A stretch of 25,601 nucleotides of DNA from Candidatus Aenigmatarchaeota archaeon (GCA_011773475.1 WVXN01000052.1:1-25601); one strand, 5' to 3'. Positions 14,557 through 23,670 are shown, counted from the stretch's first letter. The notes: generated from the letters alone by a model not told the origin. Numbers and translations: made by a program.

Positions 14557-17500
14557 ATGGAAAAAGCAGTAATTTTATTAGTTTTACTTATCTCGTTCGC
14601 ACTAATTTCTAGCTTATACTTCTTAAATTTAAGAGGACTTACAGGAATGTTCATTGGATTCGGTCAACCACAAAATGATGAATGGTGGAATGTTTCTTGG
14701 CATTATAGAACCAGACTTGAAATTAATTCCACTCAGTATGATAGAGAAGATTGGCCAATAGAACAACAAATAAACTTTACAGATTTATTACCTTCTGGAA
14801 CATTTGACATAAATTCTACTAGAGTTTTTGAATATTTTTCTGGATCAGTATTATATGAAATTCCAAGTCAGTTTGAGGTAGCTGAAAATTATGATGCAGC
14901 AAGCAATGCAATAGGTACTTTGGTTTTTCTCATGAATGGCACGACAAATGCCAATACTAACAGAACTTTTTATGTTTATTATGATACTATAGAGAACGAT
15001 GCTAAAGAGAATCCAAATTATCCTATTAATATAAACTATACTTGGGATGGAGAAGAAATTAATGTTAATAATTCATTCTTAGTATTTCATATTGACACCA
15101 ACAGGTCGGAAAACACTTCTGGTATTTATCGTGTATATACTGGTGAAGATTATTTACTTGATGTACCAGACAACTCTAACAGAACTGCGGAATACCTTGA
15201 GTATTCAAATGGATCACATAATTTTAGTTTTGATTTAATAGGCAATGCTAGTTTTACAAATGGTAGCGTAAGACTCATAATAGAGCAAATAGGAGATGAA
15301 ATTATATTTGGAAATCCCAGCCAGAAGACAAATGAAGGTCAAATAAATAAAAGATATTATATATATGATAGAGCAGGACCTCAAGGTCAAGGTACTTTTA
15401 TTAAAATCTGGCAGAGATTTTCAAATAATGCAGATTATTCTATAAATAGGAATTCTACATTTTCAGGTGCTTTAGCATTTGATATAAAAAGGACTTTTGA
15501 TTCTGGTAATGTATATAGTTATGAAACTAATACAACTAACCCATACTCTTGGTCTAGGACCACTGGTGGAACTACTGGAGCTTGGGAAACCCTTGGTGTG
15601 ATTAATTTAAATCAAACAGGAACATCAAACTATTTTACGAATTATACCTCAGAATTGGGTAGAGTTGGAATCCAACTTAGTAACACTAATATAGAATCTG
15701 GATCTTTCATAGAACAAACTTCTGTTATTTATCTTGCCCCCACTGGTGGAGGTTTGGCTATAAGTGAATTTGAAAATATAAGAGATAGATTTATCAATCC
15801 TATAACTATTACTCAATATCTTCCAGAAGTATGGTATGTAGATATTGACGCATCGACAAACGAAACTGTTTATAATAGAAATGAAACAATTTTGATTAGA
15901 GGCAATATTTCAGATGGAGATCCTTATAATCTTACAGAATATATGAATGCTACTCTTGATATGGGTACAGGTGACAGTGGTGATGATCAAACAATAATAT
16001 TATATGATGATGGAGCTCATGAGGATGGAGCTTCTAATGACAGTGTTTTTGCAAATAATTTCCAGATACCTAATTATGGTGAATTAGGTATATGGACAAT
16101 AAACTTTACCGCGTACTCAAATAATTCAGAGTTGTTAAATTCAACAAATTATACTTTTAATGTAACTGACATTTTAAATGTTACTTTAAATGTAACTAAT
16201 CCTGTAGGATTGGCGGGGAGGGTAGTGCTTGCAAATATAAGTGTTAGAAATTACAGAAATGATATTTGGATACCTGGATCTACATTGAACTGTAGTTATA
16301 ATTCTACTGAAGTTACTAATAAAACTGATTGGGGAAATGGAAACTATTCTGTCAACTTTACAGCCCCCGCCCAAGAAGATGATTATAATCTAACTTGTAA
16401 TGCAACATGGAATAATAATACTGGTAGTGATATTGATAGTTTTACAACCGAAGCTGCAAAAATTAATGTAAGTATAATTGCTCAGCCATCAAACTTTACA
16501 TTAAATAATGTTGGATTATACGAAAATGAAAGTTTTGTAACTGCAATTAATGCTTCAAATTTAGGAAATGGTACTGCATATAATTCTAACATAAGCTTAG
16601 ATATTTTAGCGGGATGGAATGCAAATGAAACAATAGAACAATGTGGAAACATAAATAAAACTGAATTTTGTATAAAAAGCTTTAACATTACAGCTCCAAA
16701 TGGAACCAGTCCTGGGAATTATTATATGAATGTTACTGTGAATTGGACTAATCCTGACTATACATTGGGAACTAACTATACTACTCTAAATGTAACTGTT
16801 TCTTCGAATCCAAAAATTAATAGCTCTGAAGAGACTTTAACAGGAGAAGTTGGTGATGGAGCAAATATATATGTTTCTAATTTTACTGTACTATCAATAG
16901 GTAACAACATATTGCAAAATATTGGATTTAACTGCTTTGAAGGCGATATTTGCAATAATTTTATTGTTAATTTCACGCCACAAAACATTTCAAATTTAAA
17001 TATAGGCGAAAATTATTCTGTAGCTGTGAATGTAACTGTTCCGTTAGGATATCCTGTTGGAACATATAACGGAACTGTTAATATATCTGCTGGAAATGAT
17101 GGTTATAAAAATTTGACGTTGAACGTAAGTGTAGCTACCGAAACTAATATTACTATAACATTAAATCCTTCAAATTATACTACATGGATTTTAAGTCAAT
17201 CTAATAATGAAAGCTTTATTTTTAATACAAGTCTCATCAACATAGGAAATGGAAGTGCGAAATATGTTAATATAAGTTTGGCTATTCCTTCTAATTTTAC
17301 GTCAAATTCAACATTTGAAAATTGTAATAATTTGACAAAAGATGAAAATTGTCTTAAAGATTTTAATATAACAGTAATAAATGGAACTGCAATGGGAAAT
17401 TATTATATAAACATTACTGTGAATTGGACTAATCCTGATGGAAGTCTGGGAACAAATAATAGTTCTTTGAATGTTACAGTAGCAAGTAATCCTTTAATTA

Positions 17501-20451
17501 ATGTAAGTGAAACTGTTTTATCACAAAATGTCAATGATGCAGCAAACAATGCAATAGGTAACTTTACTGTGCTATCTATAGGTAATGATGCTTTGCAAAA
17601 TATTGGATTTAACTGCTTTGAAGGCGATATTTGCAATAATTTTATTGTTAATTTCACGCCATCAAGTATTGCGAGTTTAGATATGGATGAAAATTATTCT
17701 GTAGCTGTGAATGTAACTGTTCCGTTAGGATATCCTGTTGGAACATATAACGGAACTGTAAGTGTGTCTGCTGGAAATGATGGTTATAAAAATTTGACGT
17801 TGAACGTTACTGTAAATTCTAACAGAACTTGGACAATGGATCGAACAATATGTGAGAAAAGTGAAAGTGGTAATGAAGGAACTGTTTGTGAAGTAATATT
17901 AATGAACTTGGGAAATAATATAATTAACTTTACGATAACACCAGAAGAAGGTAATTATACAAAGGTTAATATAACTAATTTTTCAGTAAGCAATTGGACA
18001 AACTATACATTTAACGTTACTTACAACATAACTCCTGTTGGTCAAGGTGTTTATAATTCCATATTTACAGTAGATGCCAACCAGTCTGATTCTAACCCCG
18101 ACAACATGACTTTAAATGTAACTATATATCCATTTTTAGCACCTTTAATTAGTTTTACAATAACACCAAACTTAACTGAACAAAACAGTTCTATATTAAT
18201 TTTAGCTAACATAACAGAAAGATCTGAAACTGGCATAGAATGGGTCAATGTAACTATTACAAAACCTGATGGAACAAGTAATCAAACAAATATGAGCTTA
18301 ATGAATCTGAGTGGTAATTTTTCTCAATGGAACTTTACTTATCCTGATGATGGTTTAGGAAATACTAGTATTAGAGGTAATTATAGCATAACAATAACCG
18401 CAAAAGATAACATAGGCAACATTGATAACTCGACTCAAAACTTTTCAATTTATTCAAAGCTTTTGTTAACATCAACAACATTATCAAGCACTTATTTGCA
18501 AGGTGACACCGGTTCGATATACTATATAGCGAAAAATGATAGCGGTGTAGGTCTAAGCGGAATTAATGTAACGTTTACTATAAGAGACTCTAATAATAAT
18601 ATTACTTATTCTTCAACAGATCAAACAGATAATGATGGGGCAATTTATCCAATACCTACTTTCTCTTTAGCATCTGATGCTCCTACAGGAAATTATACTT
18701 TATTCTCAAACTCTACCTATTTTGACGATGTTTTAAATCATAGTGTAGTAATTCAAAGTAATAGTACATTCCTAGTCAATCAAAGAACAATAACTGTTAC
18801 TGGTTTGTTTGCTGATATAGAAACTGTTGTTGCCTGGTATCCAGATAATATAATGAGATTTGGGATCTTGATTTACAATGGAGAAGGTAGGCCTGTAGAT
18901 CCTGACGATATGAATTTAACTGTTTATGATCCTGCTGACAATATTTACTTTGTTGCTGGTATTTCCGATATGACTAAAGAGAATACTGGATTCTATACCT
19001 ATTCTTATGCTATGGGAGCCAGTACTGCTGTTGGAATGTATTTAGCTGTATTAAATGTATCTCAAGATATTTTCAGCACCATGAAACTCAGAGCTTTTAG
19101 AGTTTCTCAAGGAGGACCTTACGATGTTAGAATAAATTTATTTGAAAACGAAGTTCCGCAAGGTGATTATCTAGATTTTGCATTAATAATTGAAAACAAG
19201 GGAGAAGTTTCTCAAGATGTTTTTGTTGAGTATAGAGTTTCTTCTACTGACAATGTGACTTATTATACTGCCTCGGAAGCTGTTTATACACCAGCAGTTA
19301 GTAACCAGACCTTTACAAGAACAGCATATATTAATTCTTATCAACCTCTTGGTAATTATATATTAAATGTAAGAGTAACTTATTCTGCTGCACAACCTCC
19401 TATTAATGCAAATACAAGTTTTACAGTAATAACTAGTGAAGGTTTTATTTTCCCACCAACACCACCAGCACCGCCTCCAATATATCATTATGCACCTGTA
19501 GGGGGTTTTGTAACAACTTATCCACCTGCTCCAACTGCAAAAATACGATCTAGTATTATAATAACGAATTATAAAACTAATATAAGTTTGGCCAGGGGCC
19601 TTGCTAAAATAGAGAGTGTAACTGTTAAAAACAATGGAATATCTAATTTAACTAATGTAAGTCTTTTCATAATAGGTATACCAACCAGTTGGTTCAACAT
19701 AACTCCAGAAAAATATGCAGAGCTTGAACCTGATGATTCTTTGGTATTTTTAGTCGAGTTTAATGTTCCCAAAAATGCTAAAGTAGATTCATATGATGCA
19801 AACTTAATAGCAAGCTCTGGTGTCGTTACTGATCAAAAAGCAGTTAAAATAACGGTTTTTGCAAGTTTAGAAGATTTAATAAAAGAGGAAATTAGAAAAC
19901 TGAAAAGAGACTTGGAAGATTTGAAAGTCGATGCTAGAATAGCAGAGATGGAGGGTAAGAACGTTTCAGCTGTTAATCTTGTTATTAATGAAACTGAAAA
20001 TCAAATTTATGGAGCTGAAATTGATCTTGAAAACAATGATACTGAATCTGCTATGGATAAAGTGCAGAATGCTATTGATTTAATTAAAAAAGCTAGAGAC
20101 TTGTTAGATGGTTTAAAAATTGAGCTGGTTCCAGAGGCTTTACCAATTTGGATAATTTTTGTTTTTATAATTATAATAGCTGTCATTATATTTGTTATTC
20201 TTTACTTGAAGAAGAAAAAGAAATTGGAAAAAATAAGACCTTATATAATCAAATTAAGTAAACTTGTAAAAACTGTTAGAGGAAAGAAAATTGATACAGA
20301 AAAATTGGGAAGAGAAAAAGATAAGATAGAAAGGATGCTAAGGGTTTTAGAAAGAGAGAAAACTCAAGGAATAGTAAGTACTAGAACGTATGAAAAAATG
20401 AAAAAGAATTTAGAAGAAAAACTAGAAAAAATTGAGAAAAAACTGAAATAA
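14557..20451 (+). CDS. Second giant membrane-anchored surface protein (1,964 residues)
   Basis: A signal peptide or anchor (residues 4-24) precedes a DUF2341-like domain beginning WWNVSWHYR (43-51) and containing TFYVYYD. An acidic DDGAHEDGASND loop (from residue 484) resembles choice-of-anchor X domains and may bind calcium. NEW3/CARDB-like sandwiches follow, including two nearly identical 227-residue units (from about residue 636). Later parts are a Pro-rich linker (about 1632-1660), a membrane-proximal sandwich, an extracellular helical stalk (about 1770-1855), a membrane segment (about 1864-1886) and a cytoplasmic Lys/Glu coiled coil ending in the hairpin QGIVSTRTYEK. Sequons are dense throughout. 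Topology and layout mirror the first giant, except that the ATPase is replaced by a coiled-coil tail. I infer that it is a structural or adhesive partner in the same complex. Confidence 0.93.
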   Translation: MEKAVILLVLLISFALISSLYFLNLRGLTGMFIGFGQPQNDEWWNVSWHYRTRLEINSTQYDREDWPIEQQINFTDLLPSGTFDINSTRVFEYFSGSVLYEIPSQFEVAENYDAASNAIGTLVFLMNGTTNANTNRTFYVYYDTIENDAKENPNYPININYTWDGEEINVNNSFLVFHIDTNRSENTSGIYRVYTGEDYLLDVPDNSNRTAEYLEYSNGSHNFSFDLIGNASFTNGSVRLIIEQIGDEIIFGNPSQKTNEGQINKRYYIYDRAGPQGQGTFIKIWQRFSNNADYSINRNSTFSGALAFDIKRTFDSGNVYSYETNTTNPYSWSRTTGGTTGAWETLGVINLNQTGTSNYFTNYTSELGRVGIQLSNTNIESGSFIEQTSVIYLAPTGGGLAISEFENIRDRFINPITITQYLPEVWYVDIDASTNETVYNRNETILIRGNISDGDPYNLTEYMNATLDMGTGDSGDDQTIILYDDGAHEDGASNDSVFANNFQIPNYGELGIWTINFTAYSNNSELLNSTNYTFNVTDILNVTLNVTNPVGLAGRVVLANISVRNYRNDIWIPGSTLNCSYNSTEVTNKTDWGNGNYSVNFTAPAQEDDYNLTCNATWNNNTGSDIDSFTTEAAKINVSIIAQPSNFTLNNVGLYENESFVTAINASNLGNGTAYNSNISLDILAGWNANETIEQCGNINKTEFCIKSFNITAPNGTSPGNYYMNVTVNWTNPDYTLGTNYTTLNVTVSSNPKINSSEETLTGEVGDGANIYVSNFTVLSIGNNILQNIGFNCFEGDICNNFIVNFTPQNISNLNIGENYSVAVNVTVPLGYPVGTYNGTVNISAGNDGYKNLTLNVSVATETNITITLNPSNYTTWILSQSNNESFIFNTSLINIGNGSAKYVNISLAIPSNFTSNSTFENCNNLTKDENCLKDFNITVINGTAMGNYYINITVNWTNPDGSLGTNNSSLNVTVASNPLINVSETVLSQNVNDAANNAIGNFTVLSIGNDALQNIGFNCFEGDICNNFIVNFTPSSIASLDMDENYSVAVNVTVPLGYPVGTYNGTVSVSAGNDGYKNLTLNVTVNSNRTWTMDRTICEKSESGNEGTVCEVILMNLGNNIINFTITPEEGNYTKVNITNFSVSNWTNYTFNVTYNITPVGQGVYNSIFTVDANQSDSNPDNMTLNVTIYPFLAPLISFTITPNLTEQNSSILILANITERSETGIEWVNVTITKPDGTSNQTNMSLMNLSGNFSQWNFTYPDDGLGNTSIRGNYSITITAKDNIGNIDNSTQNFSIYSKLLLTSTTLSSTYLQGDTGSIYYIAKNDSGVGLSGINVTFTIRDSNNNITYSSTDQTDNDGAIYPIPTFSLASDAPTGNYTLFSNSTYFDDVLNHSVVIQSNSTFLVNQRTITVTGLFADIETVVAWYPDNIMRFGILIYNGEGRPVDPDDMNLTVYDPADNIYFVAGISDMTKENTGFYTYSYAMGASTAVGMYLAVLNVSQDIFSTMKLRAFRVSQGGPYDVRINLFENEVPQGDYLDFALIIENKGEVSQDVFVEYRVSSTDNVTYYTASEAVYTPAVSNQTFTRTAYINSYQPLGNYILNVRVTYSAAQPPINANTSFTVITSEGFIFPPTPPAPPPIYHYAPVGGFVTTYPPAPTAKIRSSIIITNYKTNISLARGLAKIESVTVKNNGISNLTNVSLFIIGIPTSWFNITPEKYAELEPDDSLVFLVEFNVPKNAKVDSYDANLIASSGVVTDQKAVKITVFASLEDLIKEEIRKLKRDLEDLKVDARIAEMEGKNVSAVNLVINETENQIYGAEIDLENNDTESAMDKVQNAIDLIKKARDLLDGLKIELVPEALPIWIIFVFIIIIAVIIFVILYLKKKKKLEKIRPYIIKLSKLVKTVRGKKIDTEKLGREKDKIERMLRVLEREKTQGIVSTRTYEKMKKNLEEKLEKIEKKLK
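16462..17142 (+). repeat. 227-residue repeat unit, copy A, in the second giant
   Basis: This unit is paired with 17143-17823 at an exact 681-base offset. Three stretches are identical in the two copies: 16912-16980 (69 bases), 17008-17078 (71 bases) and 17086-17126 (41 bases). The first half of the unit is diverged in DNA but clearly homologous in protein. Exact identity beside diverged sequence suggests recent gene conversion or partial re-duplication. Confidence 0.9.
17143..17823 (+). repeat. 227-residue repeat unit, copy B, in the second giant
   Basis: This is the partner of 16462-17142. The identical stretches fall at 17593-17661, 17689-17759 and 17767-17807. The unit encodes two sandwich domains. 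The second carries a conserved Cys pair in NCFEGDICNNFIV, probably a disulfide loop. Spacing is a whole number of codons, so the frame is kept. Confidence 0.9.
20412..20450 (-). terminator. U-tract terminator for the convergent gene, inside the end of the second giant
   Basis: Read on the minus strand just past the stop of the 296-residue gene, the sequence carries several T-runs of five to six bases. On the plus strand these are the Lys/Glu (AAA/GAA) codons of the giant's coiled coil. Archaeal intrinsic terminators are U-tracts, so this could end the minus-strand message. The runs are also explained by the coding sequence alone. Confidence 0.3.
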
Positions 20452-20459
20452 TTAATATT

Positions 20460-21350
20460 TTATGATATTGCGTAAATTGTTAGTGTCGCTTGGCTCATAT
20501 TTCCACTGGGAACTCCGTTTGGAACCCATGAATCAACTCTAATTCTGACTGTATTTCCTGTAGACAAATTGCCATTGTAAAAGTATTCTGTGTTTGTGCA
20601 ATCTGTGTAATTGGCTGTTCTATCATATTTCATTATGTATATCTTGTCACAATTGATACTTGATGCCACACAATGTCCGCTCAATGTGCCAGTAGTAACT
20701 GCACCATATGCCCATTCTGAACTGCCAGTACTTGTAGTCAAACTAATCATATTAATTGGTGTTCTTGTTTCCGTTGTACCTAAATCCTCTTCAGTTTCTA
20801 TAGCAAACTGAGCTGAGTTATTGCAGTATACACCATCAGGATCGCCAGCTGGAGAAGTTCCGTTTCCTAACACCCATACATAATCTTTGCTAGTGTTTCT
20901 GTGATATCCCCAAGCCACAGGAGAGGTTACAGCAGACCAATCACTATCGGCTATGTCTTCTGTCCAGTTCCACTCTAGTCTTCCTACAAAGTAATAATTT
21001 GTGCTATCATTTGACAATGTTATAACACCGCCTGCAGCAAAATCTGCTGGATCACCGCTTTGATAAGGTCTTGTTGTTTCATCAGTTAGTGTATCCACAT
21101 ATGCTGAAAGATTTGACACGTTTAAGGACCCCGCATTTTTTATTGTTAAGTTTCTATATCCTCCTGCACTTCCTGTAGCAACTTGTGTCCAGTTCAAATA
21201 TGTGGGTATTACTGATATTGATGCTGTTTCTGAAACATTGACATCTAAAGCTACTGTATCAGATGTATCAGCTATAGTAATCACTACGCCCATTAAAATT
21301 GCTATAAATAATACAAATAAAGCTTCCAAAACTAACAAATTCCGGTTCAC
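20460..21350 (-). CDS. Secreted, sequon-rich surface protein, possibly pilin-like at its N-terminus
   Basis: This 296-residue protein starts with GTG, chosen because TAAGGAGG lies 7 bases upstream. The N-terminus (MNRN then LLVLEALFVLFIAILMG) is one hydrophobic segment with a Glu at position 5 after MNRN. That recalls type IV pilin-like class III signal sequences, although an Asn before the cut would be unusual; an ordinary signal anchor is the alternative. The rest is beta-rich with about 13 N-X-S/T sequons and four Cys, and no C-terminal anchor. Its G+C (45% and 48% in two lines counted, 38% in a third) exceeds that of the giants (28-30%). It is convergent with the second giant (8-base gap) and divergent from the next operon. 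High expression is inferred from the ribosome site; I do not recognise a family. Confidence 0.88.
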   Translation of the reverse strand: MNRNLLVLEALFVLFIAILMGVVITIADTSDTVALDVNVSETASISVIPTYLNWTQVATGSAGGYRNLTIKNAGSLNVSNLSAYVDTLTDETTRPYQSGDPADFAAGGVITLSNDSTNYYFVGRLEWNWTEDIADSDWSAVTSPVAWGYHRNTSKDYVWVLGNGTSPAGDPDGVYCNNSAQFAIETEEDLGTTETRTPINMISLTTSTGSSEWAYGAVTTGTLSGHCVASSINCDKIYIMKYDRTANYTDCTNTEYFYNGNLSTGNTVRIRVDSWVPNGVPSGNMSQATLTIYAIS

Positions 21351-21357
21351 TTATATT

Positions 21358-21365
21358 CCTCCTTA
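21358..21365 (-). promoter_or_regulatory. Strong Shine-Dalgarno site of the minus-strand gene
   Basis: TAAGGAGG on the minus strand, 7 bases before GTG, is the best match to the archaeal anti-Shine-Dalgarno in the window. It fixes the GTG at 21348-21350 as the start. Confidence 0.8.
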
Positions 21366-21391
21366 TAAGAGTAATAATATTTGAATTTTCT

Positions 21392-21418
21392 GGATATATA
21401 AATATTATTATATTTTTG
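21392..21418. promoter_or_regulatory. Divergent promoter region with TATA boxes
   Basis: On the minus strand TTTATATATC (21393-21402) would place transcription start near 21372, leaving a leader of about 22 bases that just includes the Shine-Dalgarno. On the plus strand either GATATATAAAT or ATTATATTTTT could serve the gene at 21438, giving a leader of 0-14 bases. No Shine-Dalgarno precedes that gene, which agrees with a leaderless message. The two promoters overlap, so the divergent units may be co-regulated. Confidence 0.55.
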
Positions 21419-21437
21419 TAATCATAATAAAAATAAT

Positions 21438-22376
21438 ATGAAATTAAGGTTTCTAATCATATTTCTTTTTGTATTCTTTGCAATTTTTTCTATTCCTTCC
21501 CTCTCAGAAAGTGTTGGCGTATCTCCTGTAAGAATAAATCTAGGAGAAGTAGAAAGAGGTTCGACAAAATTAGTAAATTTTTATGTAATAAGTCCTTCAG
21601 AAAAGACTTTATTAGTTAAACTGGAACCTGAAAGATCTAGTTTAGACTCCATTGGAAAATATCTTATTACTAACTTTTCCGAAGAGGATATAAGCCCGTG
21701 GATAAAAATAATAAATAATCCCGTAGAACTTAGACCTGCTAATGAAACTCTAAAAACAACAGGTGGACTAATAAGAGGCCAAAGAGAAATAAGCTTTCTA
21801 ATTGAAATTCCAAATAATAGCGAATCTGGATATCATGCAATAAATATAAAGCCTGTGCCTTTAGAATCTCCAGAAACAACAGCTCCTGTAGGCGGTAGAG
21901 TTGTTGCAGTAGTCTCTGTTAAAGTTTTATTTGATATTATTGGAAACGCTTTGAGAAGGGGAATAATTTTAGATACTGAAACTGGAAACTATGTTGGCGA
22001 TAGATTAGAAATAAACAATTATTTTCAGAATACTGGCACAGTTACTATTTCTGCAACCGGTACTCAAAAAATTTATGATAAAGGAGGGAACTTGAAAGAA
22101 GTGCTTTTTTTGGGTAAAAAATATATAAAACCCAAGGAAATAAAGGTTTTCAAAGGATTCTTACCAACAACAGGACTTTCTTTAGGAGATTATGATGCTT
22201 ATACAGTTATTGATTACACAACTGGTAAAGCAGAAAAAAGTTCGATCATAACATTAACTACTCCTCCACCAACAGCTCTAGCTGTAAAGGCTGAAGAAGG
22301 GCTATTTATTCCTTTGTTAATCATTATTATAATTGTTATTTTTGTTGTTTCAGTAATAATTTACAGGAGAACTTAA
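21438..22376 (+). CDS. Secreted DUF916/chaperone-like sandwich protein with C-terminal anchor
   Basis: A signal peptide (residues 1-23) is followed by SVGVSPVRINLGEVERGS, the start typical of DUF916-like or periplasmic-chaperone-like immunoglobulin folds. In that fold a first strand is followed by G-x-x-x-x-x-x-V-x-N/F for binding a partner. A second sandwich domain spans about 165-270. One membrane segment of about 20 hydrophobic residues closes the protein (289-309, then RRT). The product is 312 residues, anchored with nearly all of its mass outside. The stop overlaps the next start (TAATG). In Firmicutes DUF916 proteins act with surface WxL proteins. Here I infer a chaperone or tether for nearby surface proteins, without direct evidence. 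Confidence 0.85.
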   Translation: MKLRFLIIFLFVFFAIFSIPSLSESVGVSPVRINLGEVERGSTKLVNFYVISPSEKTLLVKLEPERSSLDSIGKYLITNFSEEDISPWIKIINNPVELRPANETLKTTGGLIRGQREISFLIEIPNNSESGYHAINIKPVPLESPETTAPVGGRVVAVVSVKVLFDIIGNALRRGIILDTETGNYVGDRLEINNYFQNTGTVTISATGTQKIYDKGGNLKEVLFLGKKYIKPKEIKVFKGFLPTTGLSLGDYDAYTVIDYTTGKAEKSSIITLTTPPPTALAVKAEEGLFIPLLIIIIIVIFVVSVIIYRRT

Positions 22377-22894
22377 TGAAAATTAAAACATGGATAATTT
22401 CAATAATCTCACTGCTTTTCATTATATCTTTATTTATTCTTATCAATGTTCAGGAACCTCCAAAACCTAAAGAATTTGCAAAAAATCAGACCTCTAGCAA
22501 CTACTCTACCTTATTTTTTAAATATGAAATAAAAAGATATCCATCCAACGTTGAGATAAGACCAACTGAAGATATAAACGAAACAACGGTCTTGGGTTTT
22601 GTTACTGAGCCTTGGAACATTAACTTCGGGATAATTCCTGCTAATGGAAGTTTTGTAACAAGAAATATTAAAATAGGTAATTCGGGGGAAAGAAATAACA
22701 AAATAATATTAAAGGTTTATGGAAACATATCTCCTCTAGTTGTTTTTAGTAAAAACAATTTTATTTTAAAACCCAATGAAAAAGCTTCAATCGATATCTT
22801 TTTATACAGCAAAGGCTTTGGTCCTGGAAAGTATTTTGGGGAAATTGATGTAATCGCTCAGAAAGATATTTATAATTTTCTACCTATAGCATGA
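22376..22894 (+). CDS. Signal-anchored single sandwich-domain protein
   Basis: This 172-residue protein has an N-terminal membrane segment (about 5-25), a short spacer, and one beta-rich domain (about 75-160). That domain has the pattern of an MSP/NEW3-like fold (NFGIIPANGSFVTRNIKIGN, then LKPNEKASI and GPGKYFGEIDV). AGGAGA at 22365-22370 lies 5 bases before the ATG, which shares one base with the upstream stop. Layout suggests a partner of the DUF916-like protein. No family name is recognised. Confidence 0.85.
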   Translation: MKIKTWIISIISLLFIISLFILINVQEPPKPKEFAKNQTSSNYSTLFFKYEIKRYPSNVEIRPTEDINETTVLGFVTEPWNINFGIIPANGSFVTRNIKIGNSGERNNKIILKVYGNISPLVVFSKNNFILKPNEKASIDIFLYSKGFGPGKYFGEIDVIAQKDIYNFLPIA

Positions 22895-22897
22895 TTA

Positions 22898-23647
22898 ATG
22901 AAAAAATTATTATTAACATTTATAATCTGTTTCTTAATTTTAATGGGAATTGTTCACTCTTCGGCAATAGAAGTTAGTATAGCTGAAGAGATAAAAGGAA
23001 AAATTAGCTCAATAAATTATGACAATTTCTCAAATATTGTGAAATTTTCAATAGAATTCTACAATACTGGTAGTGTTCCTTATAAAGCTAGAGTCAAGAG
23101 CGAGATTTTTAATGGGGATGAAGTGGTTTTCAATGCTTGGAGTCAAGAAAAAGATTTTATGCCTGGAGATAAAAAAACTTTTGATATTTATTGGCATACT
23201 AATGATCCTGGAAAGTATTATACAAAATTAAAAGCATATTTTGGCAATGAGATTAAAAAATATGAAAAATTTGAATTTTTAGTTAATAATACTTTTGAGA
23301 CCAAAAATATTTTTAGTATCAAAGATCTTAGAACATATGACAATTACATTATTTTTGATGTTCAAAGTGCAGAAGATGTGGAAAATGTAATAGTTATGCC
23401 AACTAATTATATTTATGGTTGGATATTTGAACAAAAGAAAATAGAAAAAATGGCAAAAGACAGCTCAAAACTTGTTATATTACCTTATTATCCAAGCTTA
23501 TGGAAACCTTCAAATGTTAAATTAGTAGTAGTTTCTGATGGTGGAAAATACTACACAGAAAAATTAGTAAGAATGGAAAAGAAAGGAAGTTTAGCAGGAT
23601 TTTTCTATTATATTGTAGATAGTATAAGAATTGCTATTTTTTCATAA
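22898..23647 (+). CDS. Secreted protein with Ig-like domain, third gene of the operon
   Basis: The 249 residues begin with a signal peptide (about 1-22). A beta-sandwich domain follows at about 24-128, with a CARDB-like pattern (FSIEFYNTGSVPYKARVKS, then FMPGDKKTF). A second beta-rich region spans about 135-225. The C-terminus (AGFFYYIVDSIRIAIF) is hydrophobic and could be a weak anchor or amphipathic helix. It starts 3 bases after the previous stop without a visible Shine-Dalgarno, so it is probably read by coupling. Function is unknown; the same surface assembly as its two upstream neighbours is inferred. Confidence 0.83.
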   Translation: MKKLLLTFIICFLILMGIVHSSAIEVSIAEEIKGKISSINYDNFSNIVKFSIEFYNTGSVPYKARVKSEIFNGDEVVFNAWSQEKDFMPGDKKTFDIYWHTNDPGKYYTKLKAYFGNEIKKYEKFEFLVNNTFETKNIFSIKDLRTYDNYIIFDVQSAEDVENVIVMPTNYIYGWIFEQKKIEKMAKDSSKLVILPYYPSLWKPSNVKLVVVSDGGKYYTEKLVRMEKKGSLAGFFYYIVDSIRIAIFS

Positions 23648-23670
23648 AATTTAATCTGTTCTTCCAGTCA

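Noticed and set aside
16912..17807. Possible CRISPR or insertion-sequence signature from the long identical repeats
   Set aside because: There are only two copies, in frame within one protein, with no short regular spacers, terminal inverted repeats or transposase.
20611..21384. Short plus-strand frames opposite the 296-residue gene
   Set aside because: The minus strand has signal sequence, sequons and a strong Shine-Dalgarno; the plus-strand frames have none of these.
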